From SIG603 sp964370635 (GTDB lineage Bacteria; Bacillota; Clostridia; Oscillospirales; Acutalibacteraceae), in assembly GCA_964370635.1 (NCBI GenBank), contig CAYJJU010000003.1, forward strand, positions 1 to 64,000: a stretch of DNA of 64,000 bases, read 5' to 3'. Positions within the stretch are counted from its first letter, which is position 1. Each line of letters starts with the position of its first letter. The position numbers were made by a program, and so were the translations under genes. Positions 1 through 9,447 of this stretch are shown here, piece by piece. The notes under the pieces were generated by a model. The model saw only the letters and a program-made list of their open reading frames with translations, made no database searches and was not told the DNA's origin.

Positions 1-61
1 TAGGGCTCAGCCCTAAGAACCCGAAATTTTTTGAAAAAAATTTAGTAAAACTTTTGCACGC

Positions 62-98
62 AAGACTGCCACTATCAAAATGATAGTGGCAGTCTTTT
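62..98. terminator. Hairpin terminator, 16-bp stem
   Basis: Two perfectly complementary 16-base arms (62-77 and 81-96) are separated by a 3-base loop. On the plus strand the stem runs into a short T-run, so it may end a plus-strand gene lying left of the window. It also lies 25 bases beyond the stop of the minus-strand pnp gene and could end that transcript. Confidence 0.7.
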
Positions 99-121
99 AA
101 TCGCTATAACGAATTAATTTA

Positions 122-2299
122 TTAGTTTCTGTCTCTTCTAAAGCCGTCTCTTCTTGGAGCTGGTCTTCTTGGTGCGTCGGAAATTGTGTTTTCCGCTACT
201 GCGCCGTCTAGGTCTATCATGGCATCTCTTCTTGAAAGATTTAGTCTGCCTTTGTCGTCAACCTCTAAAACCTTGACTTTAATGACATCGCCAACGTCTA
301 CAACGTCGGTTACTTTGTCTGTTCTCTTTATGTCAAGCCTTGATATATGAACAAGTCCCTCTTTGCCCGGTGCAATTTCAACAAATGCGCCAAAGTCCAT
401 AAGTCTTGTTACCTTGCCTGTGTAGTAAGAACCGGCCTCTGGGTCGTTTACTATTGTGTCTATGATGTCCATAGCACGGCGGCAGTTGTCTATATTTATG
501 CCCGAAACAAAGCATTTTCCGTCGTCTTCAATGTCAACTTTAACTTCGCACTCTGCGCAGATTTTTTGAATTACTTTACCGCCTGAGCCTATAACTTCTC
601 TGATTTTATCGACAGGAACCATGGTAGAAAGCATTTTTGGTGCGTACTCAGAAAGCTCTTCACGTGGTGTGTTTATTACAGGAAGCATGATGTCGTCTAA
701 AATATATTCTCTTGCAAGTTTTGTTTTCTCAAATGCTTCTTTAATCATTTCAGGTGTAAGACCTGTAATTTTAAGGTCCATTTGGATGGCCGTGATACCT
801 TTTTTAGAGCCTGCAACCTTGAAGTCCATGTCGCCGAAGAAATCTTCTAGGCCTTGAATATCAACCATGGTCATCCATCTGTCGCCCTCTGTGATAAGTC
901 CGCAAGAAATACCTGCAACAGGTGATTTAATTGGAACGCCGGCCGCCATTAGGGCAAGTGTTGAACCGCAGATAGCGCCTTGTGATGTAGAGCCGTTTGA
1001 TGACAATACTTCTGATACTAGTCTAATTGTGTATGGGAAGTCCTCAACCTCTGGAATTACAGGTAAAAGAGCTCTCTCTGCAAGTGCGCCATGGCCTACT
1101 TCACGTCTGCCAGGACCTCTTGATGGTCTAGCCTCACCAACTGAGTATGATGGGAAGTTGTAGTGGTGGATATATCTTTTTGACTCTTCGTCGTCGATAC
1201 CGTCTAAAAGTTGGTTATCTCTTATAGAGCCTAAAGTTGCGATAGTTAAAACTTGAGTTTGACCTCTTGTAAACATGCCCGAGCCGTGAACTCTTGGTAG
1301 CAAGTCGACTTGTGAGTTTAGCGGACGAATTTCGTCCATTCCCCTGCCGTCAACACGTTTTTGCTCATCTAGTAGCCAACGTCTTACAACGTATTTTTGT
1401 GTTTTGTATAGGCACTCGTCAATTTTTCCTGCTTGGTCTGGGTAAATTTCGGCAAATTTTTCGTGTGCTTTTTCGTATATTGGTTTTAGTCTTTCGTCTC
1501 TTACAGTCTTGTCGTCTGTGTCAAGCGCAAGTTTGATGTCTTCAATAGTAAAATCTTTAACAGCATTAAACATGTCGGCATCAGGCTCATTTGATGGGTA
1601 AGAGAATTTCTCTTTGCCTATCTCTTTTGTGATGTCTTCGATAAATTTAATGATTTTTTGGTTTTCTTCATGTCCTGCCATGATAGCATCATACATGTCT
1701 TCATCAGACACTTCGTTGGCACCCGCTTCTATCATTGCTATTCTGTCAGATGTTGAAGCAACAGTAACTGCCATTTCTGACACTTTTCTTTCCTGTGCAT
1801 TTGGGTTTAAAACAAATTTTCCGTCGACTAGTCCAACAGATACACCGCTAATAGGGCCATTCCATGGGATATCAGAAATTGAAAGCGCTAAAGATGTACC
1901 TACCATAGCGGCAATTTCAGGTGAGCAGTCTTGGTCAACCGACATGACTGTGCAAACTATGCACACGTCGTTTCTCATGTCTTTTGGGAAAAGAGGTCTA
2001 ATTGGTCTGTCTATCATACGGCAAACAAGTACCGCCTTGTCTGTTGGACGACCCTCTCTTTTTAGGAATGAACCCGGAATTTTACCTACTGAGTATAGTT
2101 TTTCCTCAAAATCAACCGATAATGGGAAAAAGTCAATTCCGTCTCTTGGTTTTGCAGAGGCTGTAATTGCCACATGCACTGTGGTTTCGCCGTAGCGAAT
2201 TAGGCACTGACCGTTTGCAAGTTGTGCCATTTTTCCGGTTTCAACCACTAGGGGTCTACCGGCAAATTCGGTTTCAAAAACCTTAAAATTTTCAAACAT
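122..2299 (-). CDS. pnp: Polyribonucleotide nucleotidyltransferase (PNPase)
   Basis: PNPase degrades RNA 3'-to-5' by phosphorolysis and is a core cytoplasmic mRNA-turnover enzyme. The 725-residue protein has the family layout: two RNase PH-like domains (about 15-145 and 310-550) separated by the all-alpha linker, a KH domain starting near 560 with the conserved IGSGG loop, and an S1 domain at about 624-693 (GAFVEIAPGKEGLVHIS). A short Arg-rich tail (about 701-725) follows. Length is normal. The ATG is preceded by a GGAG ribosome binding site. In many bacteria pnp follows rpsO; here rpsO lies 36 kb away, so pnp is transcribed alone and divergently from the fatty-acid operon. Confidence 0.98.
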   Translation of the reverse strand: MFENFKVFETEFAGRPLVVETGKMAQLANGQCLIRYGETTVHVAITASAKPRDGIDFFPLSVDFEEKLYSVGKIPGSFLKREGRPTDKAVLVCRMIDRPIRPLFPKDMRNDVCIVCTVMSVDQDCSPEIAAMVGTSLALSISDIPWNGPISGVSVGLVDGKFVLNPNAQERKVSEMAVTVASTSDRIAMIEAGANEVSDEDMYDAIMAGHEENQKIIKFIEDITKEIGKEKFSYPSNEPDADMFNAVKDFTIEDIKLALDTDDKTVRDERLKPIYEKAHEKFAEIYPDQAGKIDECLYKTQKYVVRRWLLDEQKRVDGRGMDEIRPLNSQVDLLPRVHGSGMFTRGQTQVLTIATLGSIRDNQLLDGIDDEESKRYIHHYNFPSYSVGEARPSRGPGRREVGHGALAERALLPVIPEVEDFPYTIRLVSEVLSSNGSTSQGAICGSTLALMAAGVPIKSPVAGISCGLITEGDRWMTMVDIQGLEDFFGDMDFKVAGSKKGITAIQMDLKITGLTPEMIKEAFEKTKLAREYILDDIMLPVINTPREELSEYAPKMLSTMVPVDKIREVIGSGGKVIQKICAECEVKVDIEDDGKCFVSGINIDNCRRAMDIIDTIVNDPEAGSYYTGKVTRLMDFGAFVEIAPGKEGLVHISRLDIKRTDKVTDVVDVGDVIKVKVLEVDDKGRLNLSRRDAMIDLDGAVAENTISDAPRRPAPRRDGFRRDRN

Positions 2300-2463
2300 A
2301 ATATTACTCCGTTCTTACTGCGTTTTGCAGATTATTTTTTTCCGCTGTTTAACAATAAAACCAAAACAAAATGCTAAGTTTGTCCTCGTTTCACTGCTAA
2401 ACTGCGGTCTACACTTCATATTAGCAGAAAAACAGGCAAATTACAAGCGTTTATATAAAATGT

Positions 2464-2492
2464 TTGACTTTTTTAAATACACGTGATAGAAT
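2464..2492 (+). promoter_or_regulatory. Sigma-A promoter of the fab operon
   Basis: TTGACT (2464-2469) and TAGAAT (2487-2492) are separated by 17 bases, close to the sigma-A consensus. It lies 48 bases upstream of the fabT start and immediately upstream of a palindrome. Confidence 0.75.
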
Positions 2493-2494
2493 AC

Positions 2495-2523
2495 AAAAGT
2501 AGTTAGACTAACTAATTACTTTT
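2495..2523 (+). promoter_or_regulatory. Palindromic operator, probable FabT autoregulatory site
   Basis: A perfect 7-1-7 palindrome, TAGTTAG-A-CTAACTA (2500-2514), is nested in outer complementary arms AAAAGTA (2495-2501) and TACTTTT (2517-2523). It begins 3 bases after the -10 box, where a bound repressor would block transcription. MarR-family FabT repressors commonly bind such sites in front of their own fab operon, so this is the likely operator; binding is inferred. Confidence 0.6.
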
Positions 2524-2539
2524 AGAAGGGAGTATTTTT

Positions 2540-3034
2540 ATGGCAACATTTCAGCAACAGCTAAGCCAAAAACTTTCAGACGTTCATAAAAATATGGTCC
2601 GTCTTGAAGAGAATACATTAAAAAGAGGTAACTTGAATTTTACCTTAAGTGAAATACATTTAATAGCGCTTTTGCAAAGACATAAAAACGGAATTACGGT
2701 AAGTGACATAGCTCAGTTTTTGTCAATAACAAGGCCGTCGGCCACGGTAGCGGTGGGCAAGCTTGCAAAAAAAGGTTATTTAAAAAAAGAAAACTCAAGT
2801 CATGACGGAAGAGTGGTAAGGGTATGCCTTACAGTCATGGGGCAAAGAGTTTTTGAAATTCATAATAGACTGCAAATGAGTGCTCTTTCTAATGTGGGAG
2901 AAGAACTTACGGTGGAAGAGCGTGAAATATTAAAATCGGCACTTGATAAACTAAATTTAAGCCTATCAAAGGCCACACAAGAGAATACCGAAGACGTCAT
3001 AGACGCAGAAAGGGTAAATACTAATGAAATTTAG
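2540..3034 (+). CDS. fabT: MarR-family regulator of fatty-acid synthesis (FabT-like)
   Basis: This 164-residue protein is a winged-helix MarR-family regulator: a helical N-terminus, a helix-turn-helix around 55-75 (VSDIAQFLSITRPSATVAVG) and a wing with the HDGR motif near 91-96. FabT-type members repress the fab operon and respond to long-chain acyl-ACP. Its first place in the operon, the palindrome at the promoter and an 11-base overlap with fabH support that role. It starts at ATG after AAGGGAG. The specific function rests on context; the family is certain. Confidence 0.85.
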   Translation: MATFQQQLSQKLSDVHKNMVRLEENTLKRGNLNFTLSEIHLIALLQRHKNGITVSDIAQFLSITRPSATVAVGKLAKKGYLKKENSSHDGRVVRVCLTVMGQRVFEIHNRLQMSALSNVGEELTVEEREILKSALDKLNLSLSKATQENTEDVIDAERVNTNEI

Positions 3035-3983
3035 AGTACTTGGAACAGGCAGTTATGTGCCTCCTAACAGCGTATCAAACGAAGATTTGTCAAAGTTTGT
3101 GGAAACAAGCGATGAGTGGATTACCAAAAGAGTTGGAATTAAAAGCAGAAACCTTTCTGTAAACGACTCGACAGAAGACATGGCTTTTTATGCGGCACAA
3201 AAAGCTTTAGAGGAAAGCGGAGTAGATGCAAAAGACTTAGGCATGATAATTCTTGCCACAATTTCATCAAATTATGCAACTCCATCGGTTGCATGTATGG
3301 TGCAAAACAGGCTAGGCGCCTCTTGCCCATCGTTTGATATAGGCGCTGCGTGCAGTGGCTTTGTGTTTGGTCTTCAAATGGCGGCGGCACAGCTGGCACT
3401 TAATCCTGACATGAAAATACTTATATTAGGTGCGGAAAGACTTTCAAGCATTGTGGACTGGACAGACAGAAACACTTGCATAATTTTTGCAGACGGCGCA
3501 GGTGCAATGGTGGTTGACGGAAATGCAGACAACATGCTCTCCTGTGAAATTCACAGCTATGGCGAAAACGAAGTGCTATGTGCCCCGTCGGTAACGGGTA
3601 CATCTCCGTATTATAAAGGGGATAAAGTAGATTTAACCACTATAAAAATGAACGGCAAAGAAACATATAAATTTGCAGTAAATGCAATGGCGCGCGACAT
3701 ACAAAGCGTTATGGAAAAGGCAAACGTGACAGATGAGGACATAAAACTTGTAATACCTCATCAAGCAAACATAAGAATTATTAATGAAGCGGCAAAAAGA
3801 ACAAGCATTTCTCCCGAGAAATTCTGTTCTAATATAGAAAAAACAGGCAACACATCTGCGGCAAGCGTTGCAATACTTTTAGACGAAGTAAACAAGGCGG
3901 GTAAACTGCAAAAAGGCGATAAAGTAGTCATTTCTGCCTTTGGTGCAGGACTTTGCAGTGCGGCTTGTGTGCTTGTTTGGTAA
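3024..3983 (+). CDS. fabH: 3-oxoacyl-ACP synthase III
   Basis: FabH starts fatty-acid synthesis by condensing acetyl-CoA or a branched acyl-CoA with malonyl-ACP. The 319-residue protein has the thiolase fold, catalytic Cys110 in DIGAACSGF, the His motif VIPHQANIRI and the Asn motif KTGNTSAAS. The reading frame begins inside the end of fabT (11-base overlap), so the two are likely translationally coupled. It is followed by fabD with an 18-base gap; many clostridia have acpP and fabK at this point, and neither is present here. Confidence 0.97.
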   Translation: MKFRVLGTGSYVPPNSVSNEDLSKFVETSDEWITKRVGIKSRNLSVNDSTEDMAFYAAQKALEESGVDAKDLGMIILATISSNYATPSVACMVQNRLGASCPSFDIGAACSGFVFGLQMAAAQLALNPDMKILILGAERLSSIVDWTDRNTCIIFADGAGAMVVDGNADNMLSCEIHSYGENEVLCAPSVTGTSPYYKGDKVDLTTIKMNGKETYKFAVNAMARDIQSVMEKANVTDEDIKLVIPHQANIRIINEAAKRTSISPEKFCSNIEKTGNTSAASVAILLDEVNKAGKLQKGDKVVISAFGAGLCSAACVLVW

Positions 3984-4001
3984 GAAAGGGGATATAAATT
4001 T

Positions 4002-4916
4002 ATGGGTAAAATAGCATTTGTATTTTCAGGCCAAGGCGCTCAGTATAAAGGAATGGGAAAAAGCCTTTATGAAGAAAGTGCGGCGGCAAAAAAAGTTTTT
4101 GACATGGCGCAAAAGCAAAAAAAGGATTTAAAAGAAATTTGCTTTGATGGCGAGCTTGATGTCTTAAGTCGTACGGTAAACACTCAACCCTCACTTTTTT
4201 GTGTGGGATTGTCTGCGGCAAAGGCATTAGAAGAAAAAGGAGTTAAGGCAGACGTGGTGGCAGGTTTTTCTTTAGGAGAAATTCCGGCACTGGCATTTAG
4301 CGGAGTGCTAAGCGAAGAAGAGGCTTTTTCGCTAGTGCTTAAAAGGGCACAGTTTATGGAAGAGGCAACAGTAGATTGCCCAGGTGGCATGGCGGCAATA
4401 TTAAAACTTTCTAAAGAGCAAGTTTTAGGGCTATGTGAGAAATTTGACAAAGTGTATCCTGTAAACTTCAACTGCCCCGGACAAATAGTTGTGGCAGGCG
4501 ACAAAGGACAAATTGAGGAATTTGCAAAAGAGGTTGCAGGTATTAAAGGCCGTGCAATGGTCTTGAATGTAAGTGGCGCTTTCCACTGCCCGTTTATGAG
4601 TGGTGCATGCGAAAAACTTGCTAAAGAGCTTGATAACTTTACGTTTAACAAAGCCACAACACCGCTTTACTCAAACTACACTGCAGAGCTTTACGGCGAA
4701 AACGGCAAAGAGCTTGTAATAAAGCAAATGGAAAACCCCGTGAGATGGCAAGAAATAGTTGAAAACATGATAAAAGACGGCGTGGATACCTTCATAGAGG
4801 TGGGAGCCGGCAAAACACTTAGCGGCTTAATCAAAAAGACCGATAAAACCGTGAAAGTATTTAATGTAGAGGATATAGACAGTTTAAATAAAACTATAGA
4901 GGAGATAGAAAAATGA
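4002..4916 (+). CDS. fabD: Malonyl-CoA:ACP transacylase
   Basis: FabD moves malonyl groups from CoA to acyl carrier protein, supplying the extender unit. The 304-residue protein begins with the family signature FVFSGQGAQ and has the nucleophile Ser90 in GFSLGE and a downstream His in GAFHCPFM. The AAAGGGG site lies a few bases upstream of the ATG. Its stop overlaps the fabG start (ATGA). Confidence 0.97.
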   Translation: MGKIAFVFSGQGAQYKGMGKSLYEESAAAKKVFDMAQKQKKDLKEICFDGELDVLSRTVNTQPSLFCVGLSAAKALEEKGVKADVVAGFSLGEIPALAFSGVLSEEEAFSLVLKRAQFMEEATVDCPGGMAAILKLSKEQVLGLCEKFDKVYPVNFNCPGQIVVAGDKGQIEEFAKEVAGIKGRAMVLNVSGAFHCPFMSGACEKLAKELDNFTFNKATTPLYSNYTAELYGENGKELVIKQMENPVRWQEIVENMIKDGVDTFIEVGAGKTLSGLIKKTDKTVKVFNVEDIDSLNKTIEEIEK

Positions 4917-5653
4917 TAAATTTAAAAGAAAAAAATGCAATAGTAACAGGCGCTACAAGAGGAATAGGCAAGTCAATTGCCTTAAAACTTGCTTCTCAAG
5001 GTGCTAACATAGCAGTACTTTGTGTTGGAGCACAAGAAGATGCCGACAAGGCTTTGGCAGAAATTAGAGCGCTAGGCGTAAAAGCCGAATTTTACCGCTG
5101 TGATGTTTCAAGCGTTGAAGAAACAAAGGCCGTTGTAAAACAAGTAATTAAAGAATTTGGAAGCGTTGATATTCTAATAAACAACGCAGGTGTAACAAGA
5201 GATGGGCTTATGCTTACAATAAAAGACGCCGACTGGGATTTGGTTTTAGACATCAATCTAAAAGGCGCATTTAACATGATTAAGGCTTGCTACCAAGGCT
5301 TTATCAGAAGAAAAAGCGGTAAAATCGTAAACATTTCTTCTGTTTCAGGCATGATGGGCAATGCAGGGCAAACAAACTACTCTGCATCAAAGGCAGGACT
5401 TATAGGCCTTACAAAATCTGTGGCACGTGAGCTTGCACAAAGAAATGTTAACTGCAACGCCGTAGCACCCGGATTTATTAAAACAGACATGACAGCAAAT
5501 ATTTCAGAAGATAACGATTTAATGGTGGGTCTACCTGCAAAACGTATGGGTACACCCGACGATATAGCCAATGCCGTAGCTTTCCTTGTAAGCGATGAAG
5601 CTTCTTACATAACAGGAGAAGTGCTAAGAGTTGACGGCGGAATGGCAATGTAA
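4913..5653 (+). CDS. fabG: 3-oxoacyl-ACP reductase
   Basis: FabG is the NADPH-dependent short-chain dehydrogenase that reduces beta-ketoacyl-ACP. The 246-residue protein has the nucleotide loop TGATRGIG (12-19), NNAG near 90-93, and the catalytic set Ser143, Tyr156 and Lys160 in NYSASKAG. It overlaps fabD by four bases, so the two are likely coupled. Confidence 0.97.
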   Translation: MINLKEKNAIVTGATRGIGKSIALKLASQGANIAVLCVGAQEDADKALAEIRALGVKAEFYRCDVSSVEETKAVVKQVIKEFGSVDILINNAGVTRDGLMLTIKDADWDLVLDINLKGAFNMIKACYQGFIRRKSGKIVNISSVSGMMGNAGQTNYSASKAGLIGLTKSVARELAQRNVNCNAVAPGFIKTDMTANISEDNDLMVGLPAKRMGTPDDIANAVAFLVSDEASYITGEVLRVDGGMAM

Positions 5654-5670
5654 TTTAGGAGGATAAGAAA

Positions 5671-6897
5671 ATGAACAGAGTTGTTGTAACCGGAATGGGG
5701 GCAATTACCCCTATAGGTAACGATGTGGAAACATTTTGGCAAAATCTTAAAAACGGAGTAAACGGAGTTTGCGAAATAGACAGGTTTGACACGACAGAAT
5801 ACAAGGTAAAAATTGCCGCACAGGTAAAAGATTTTGACGTGTCACCGTATATGGAAAAAAGTGAGGCTAGAAAAGCCGACCTTTACTGCAAATACGGCAT
5901 GGCCGCCGCAAGTCAAGCGGTAGAGCAAAGCGGTATAGTAGGAAATATTGAAGAAGAAAAATTTGGCGTGTATTTTGGCTCTGGCATCGGCGGAATAGAA
6001 ACTTTCTCGGCCGAGCTTGAAAAAATGATTGATAAAGGACCTAAAAGGGTATCCCCTTTCTTTATTCCCATGCTAATATCAAATATTTGTGGCGGAATGA
6101 TAGCGATTAAATATAAGGCAAAGGCATCTTGTCTTCCAATGGTCACTGCTTGTGCAACAAGCAACAACACCATAGGCGAGGCATTCAGGGCGATAAAACA
6201 CGGCTATGCCACTGCAATAGTTGCAGGCGGAGCGGAAGCCGCAATAGGCCCTATAGGCATGGCAGGCTTTGCAAACATGATGGCACTAAGCCAAAATGAC
6301 GACATTAATTCTGCTTGCTGTCCTTTTGATGAGAGAAGAAGCGGATTTGTAATGGGCGAAGGCGCCGCGGCTTTAGTGCTTGAAGAGTACGAGCATGCAG
6401 TAAAAAGAGGAGCCACAATTTACGGCGAAATAGTAGGTTACGGCTCAACTTGTGACGCCCACCACATAACAGCACCGGACCCAGATGGTTTTGGCGGTGC
6501 GAGTGCGATGAAAATTGCCATAGAAGAAGCTGGAATAGACACAGATAAAATCTATGTAAACGCACACGGAACATCAACACCTTTAAACGATAAGACAGAA
6601 ACACTGGTAATTAAAAAAGCCTTGGGCGAAGAAAAAGCGAAAAAAGCCGTGATAAGCTCTACAAAATCAATGACAGGCCATATGCTAGGAGCGGCAGGAG
6701 CTGCAGAGGCAATAGCCTGCGTAATGGCACTAAAAGAGGGCATTATACCACCGACTATAAACCACGAAAAACCAGACCCAGAGTGCGATTTGGACTACTG
6801 CCCAAATAAAGCACGTGAATTTTCGGCAGAAATGGCGCTGTCAAACGGCCTAGGCTTTGGCGGACACAACGCATGTGTTGCGTTTAGAAAAATATAA
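5671..6897 (+). CDS. fabF: 3-oxoacyl-ACP synthase II
   Basis: FabF elongates acyl-ACP by condensation with malonyl-ACP. The 408-residue ketosynthase has catalytic Cys161 in TACATSNN and the two His motifs NAHGTSTPLND and KSMTGHMLGAAG. The AGGAGG site is 6 bases from the ATG. A repeat-filled gap of about 170 bases separates it from accB, but the genes keep the same direction and pathway. Confidence 0.97.
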   Translation: MNRVVVTGMGAITPIGNDVETFWQNLKNGVNGVCEIDRFDTTEYKVKIAAQVKDFDVSPYMEKSEARKADLYCKYGMAAASQAVEQSGIVGNIEEEKFGVYFGSGIGGIETFSAELEKMIDKGPKRVSPFFIPMLISNICGGMIAIKYKAKASCLPMVTACATSNNTIGEAFRAIKHGYATAIVAGGAEAAIGPIGMAGFANMMALSQNDDINSACCPFDERRSGFVMGEGAAALVLEEYEHAVKRGATIYGEIVGYGSTCDAHHITAPDPDGFGGASAMKIAIEEAGIDTDKIYVNAHGTSTPLNDKTETLVIKKALGEEKAKKAVISSTKSMTGHMLGAAGAAEAIACVMALKEGIIPPTINHEKPDPECDLDYCPNKAREFSAEMALSNGLGFGGHNACVAFRKI

Positions 6898-6899
6898 AA

Positions 6900-7055
6900 A
6901 AGTGAAAAGTGAATAGTGAATAGTGAAAAGTGAATAGTGAATGTGAAAACGCAAGCGTTTTTTGATTGTAAAAGTTACGACCTTCGTAAATATAATCAAA
7001 AAATCCGCAGGATTTTCACCATAACTCTTCACTCTTAGTTCTTCACTAAAATAAA
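6900..7055. repeat. Heptamer-armed intergenic repeat, copy A
   Basis: The left arm is a tandem run of seven-base units of the AGTGAAT/AGTGAAA type; the right arm has the complementary TTCACT units. Between them lie a hairpin around CGCAAGCG, a TTTTTTGATT/AATCAAAAAA inverted pair and a TCCGCAGGA palindrome. The same layout recurs at 7958, 19390, 21720 and 31573. It fills the whole fabF-accB gap and stops just before the accB ribosome binding site. Confidence 0.8.
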
Positions 7056-7066
7056 AGGAGAAAATT

Positions 7067-7528
7067 ATGAAAATTGCAGATATTGAAAAACTTGCTAAAA
7101 TAATGAAAGAAAATGAACTTACAGCCTTAGAAGTAACTGAGGGTGAAACAAATATAGTGCTTGAAAGAAAGCCTTTAGAAAATGTTGTTTATAACACTGC
7201 CCCTGCCATGCCTGCTGTAGTGCCGGTAGCGCCTGCGGCGGCGACAACTCCTATAAGCGGTGCACCTGCGGCAGAGCTTAACCCTGTAACAGAGGGCGAA
7301 GTTATCACATCTCCTACAGTTGGAGTGTTCTATGCGGCGTCATCACCAGACAGCGAGCCTTTTGTAAAAATTGGTTCAAAAGTTAAAAAAGGCGACGTTT
7401 TGTGCATAGTAGAGGCTATGAAACTAATGAATGAAATCACAAGCGAAGTAGAGGGTGAAATTGTAGACATACTTGTCACAAACGGCCAAGTTGTAGAGTT
7501 TTCACAGCCTCTATTTAGAGTGAAATAA
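7067..7528 (+). CDS. accB: Biotin carboxyl carrier protein of acetyl-CoA carboxylase
   Basis: AccB carries the biotin that shuttles CO2 between AccC and AccA/AccD. The 153-residue protein has a short N-terminal domain, an Ala/Pro-rich linker (about 45-75) and a C-terminal biotinyl domain with the biotin-accepting Lys in EAMKLMNEI. An AAGGAG site precedes the ATG. fabZ follows after 9 bases. Confidence 0.97.
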   Translation: MKIADIEKLAKIMKENELTALEVTEGETNIVLERKPLENVVYNTAPAMPAVVPVAPAAATTPISGAPAAELNPVTEGEVITSPTVGVFYAASSPDSEPFVKIGSKVKKGDVLCIVEAMKLMNEITSEVEGEIVDILVTNGQVVEFSQPLFRVK

Positions 7529-7537
7529 GGTGAAATT

Positions 7538-7954
7538 ATGAATAGAGAAGAAATAAAAAACATAATCCCACACAGAGATAACATGCTTTTGGTGGACGAA
7601 GTCGTATTAGACGGCGAAGTAGCAAAAGGAAAATGTCATATTAAGGGAGATGAATTTTTCCTAAAAGGACATTTCCCGGGAAATCCTGTAGTGCCCGGCG
7701 TTATTTTGTGCGAAATGCTCGGACAATCTGCCTGCGTTTTGCTATCAGATGTCGGAGAAAAAGGAATGACTCCATTTTTTACAGGCCTTGACAAAGTTAA
7801 ATTTAAAGGCCAAGTAAAACCCGGCGACACACTTGAAACAGAGTGTTCTTTAATTAAATCAAGAGGAGCCTTCTACTTTGCAAAAGGAAAAGGCTATGTA
7901 AACGGAAAGCTATGCGTATCAGCAGAATTTTCATTTGCGCTAATAAAAGTATAA
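7538..7954 (+). CDS. fabZ: 3-hydroxyacyl-ACP dehydratase
   Basis: FabZ removes water from beta-hydroxyacyl-ACP. The 138-residue hot-dog-fold protein has the N-terminal IPHRDNMLLVD motif, the catalytic His in HFPGNPVVPGV and the downstream Glu in CEMLGQSA. Its place between accB and accC is usual in clostridia. No separate FabA- or enoyl-reductase-type gene accompanies it. Confidence 0.97.
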   Translation: MNREEIKNIIPHRDNMLLVDEVVLDGEVAKGKCHIKGDEFFLKGHFPGNPVVPGVILCEMLGQSACVLLSDVGEKGMTPFFTGLDKVKFKGQVKPGDTLETECSLIKSRGAFYFAKGKGYVNGKLCVSAEFSFALIKV

Positions 7955-7957
7955 TTA

Positions 7958-8096
7958 AAGTGAAAAGTGAATAGTGAAAAGTGAAAAGTGAACGTGAAAA
8001 CGCAAGCGTTTTTTAATTATATTTACGATAGTCTTCTAAATGAGTAAAATATAATCAAAAAATTCGTAGAATTTCACAACAACTCTTCACTAATAT
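7958..8096. repeat. Heptamer-armed intergenic repeat, copy B
   Basis: It has the same layout as the copy at 6900: left arm of AGTGAAA/AGTGAAT units, the central CGCAAGCG hairpin followed by a T-run, a TATAATCAAAAAA segment and a right arm ending in CTCTTCACT. It fills the fabZ-accC gap and ends just before the accC ribosome binding site. Two copies thus interrupt one operon without separating it. Confidence 0.8.
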
Positions 8097-8113
8097 AAAG
8101 AAGGAGAAAAACA

Positions 8114-9430
8114 GTGTTTGAAAGAGTTTTAATTGCAAACAGGGGCGAAATTGCCGTTAGGGTGATAAGAGCCTGTAAGGAAATGGGAATTTTCACGATT
8201 GCCGTGTATTCCGAGGCAGACGCTACCAGCCTGCACGTAGCCCTTGCAGACCAAGCAATCTGCATAGGCCCTGCAAAATCAGAACATAGCTATTTAAATA
8301 AAGAGCGCATAATTTCCGCGGCACTCGTCACAAAAGCACAGGCGATACATCCGGGTTACGGCTTTCTTGCGGAAAATGCAGAGTTTGCCAAAATGTGCAA
8401 AGACAACGGAATAGTCTTCATAGGCCCATCGGGCGACATCATTTCAAGAATGGGCGACAAAGATGCCGCAAGACAACTTATGAAAGAATCGGGTGTTCCA
8501 ATTATTCCGGGAACAGAAATTCTTAAAGACGAAATTGATGCTACCGAAAGAGCAAAAGAAATAGGCTACCCCGTTTTACTAAAGGCAAGTGCCGGAGGTG
8601 GCGGAAAAGGAATAAGACTTGTAAAGTCAGAAGACGAAATAGAACATGCATTTAAAACCGCCTCAAACGAAGCGCAAATGGCCTTTGGCGACGGTCGCAT
8701 GTATATGGAAAAATTCTTATTCCCCGCAAAGCATATAGAAGTTCAGCTTTTATGCGACGAAAAGGGCAACACGGTATGCCTTGGCGAAAGAGAATGTTCA
8801 ATTCAAAGAAATAACCAAAAGCTAGTTGAAGAGTCACCATCACCGTTTGTAAGTGCGGATACAAGGGCGAAAATGTTCGAGGCGGCTACAAAGGCTGCCA
8901 AGGCTGTAGGCTATGTAAATGCAGGTACTATAGAATTTTTGATGGATAAAGAAGAAAATTTCTATTTTATGGAAATGAATACAAGGCTTCAAGTAGAACA
9001 CCCTGTATCTGAGCTTGTTTGTGGCAGAGATATTGTTAAATGGCAAATAAGAATAGCCGCAGGTGTAGACTTGGAATTTACTCAAGAGGACATAAGGATA
9101 AGAGGCGCTGCCATAGAGTGCAGAATTAATGCAACGGGCGTTGGCAAAGTAAAATTCCTACACGTTCCCGCAGGCCCATGGGTAAGGTTTGACTCCTTTT
9201 TATATCAAGGATACGACATACCGCCTTACTATGACTCGATGCTCGGCAAAATGATAGTCTTCTCATCAAACAGAGAAGAAGCAATAAGAAAAATGCAGTC
9301 CTCACTTTGTGAATTGGTAATAGACGGCACACCAAACAACATTGAAGGACAAATTGAAATAATAAGGGATAAAGAGTTCCAAAGCGGCGACTATTATACC
9401 GATTTTATTAAAAAGAGAGAAGAAAACTGA
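8114..9430 (+). CDS. accC: Biotin carboxylase subunit of acetyl-CoA carboxylase
   Basis: AccC carboxylates AccB-bound biotin using ATP and bicarbonate. The 438-residue ATP-grasp protein begins MFERVLIANRGEIAVR, has the glycine-rich loop KASAGGGGKGIR and the active-site motif FMEMNTRLQVEHPVSE. The start is GTG, chosen because AAGGAG lies directly upstream and the N-terminus matches the family. accD follows after 17 bases. Confidence 0.98.
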   Translation: MFERVLIANRGEIAVRVIRACKEMGIFTIAVYSEADATSLHVALADQAICIGPAKSEHSYLNKERIISAALVTKAQAIHPGYGFLAENAEFAKMCKDNGIVFIGPSGDIISRMGDKDAARQLMKESGVPIIPGTEILKDEIDATERAKEIGYPVLLKASAGGGGKGIRLVKSEDEIEHAFKTASNEAQMAFGDGRMYMEKFLFPAKHIEVQLLCDEKGNTVCLGERECSIQRNNQKLVEESPSPFVSADTRAKMFEAATKAAKAVGYVNAGTIEFLMDKEENFYFMEMNTRLQVEHPVSELVCGRDIVKWQIRIAAGVDLEFTQEDIRIRGAAIECRINATGVGKVKFLHVPAGPWVRFDSFLYQGYDIPPYYDSMLGKMIVFSSNREEAIRKMQSSLCELVIDGTPNNIEGQIEIIRDKEFQSGDYYTDFIKKREEN

Positions 9431-9447
9431 TAAAGAGGTGAAAACTT

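Noticed and set aside
1614..2195. Plus-strand open frame inside pnp
   Set aside because: It is a mirror frame of a well-conserved gene, without its own ribosome binding site or family.
3984..4001. Hidden acpP between fabH and fabD
   Set aside because: The gap is only 18 bases.
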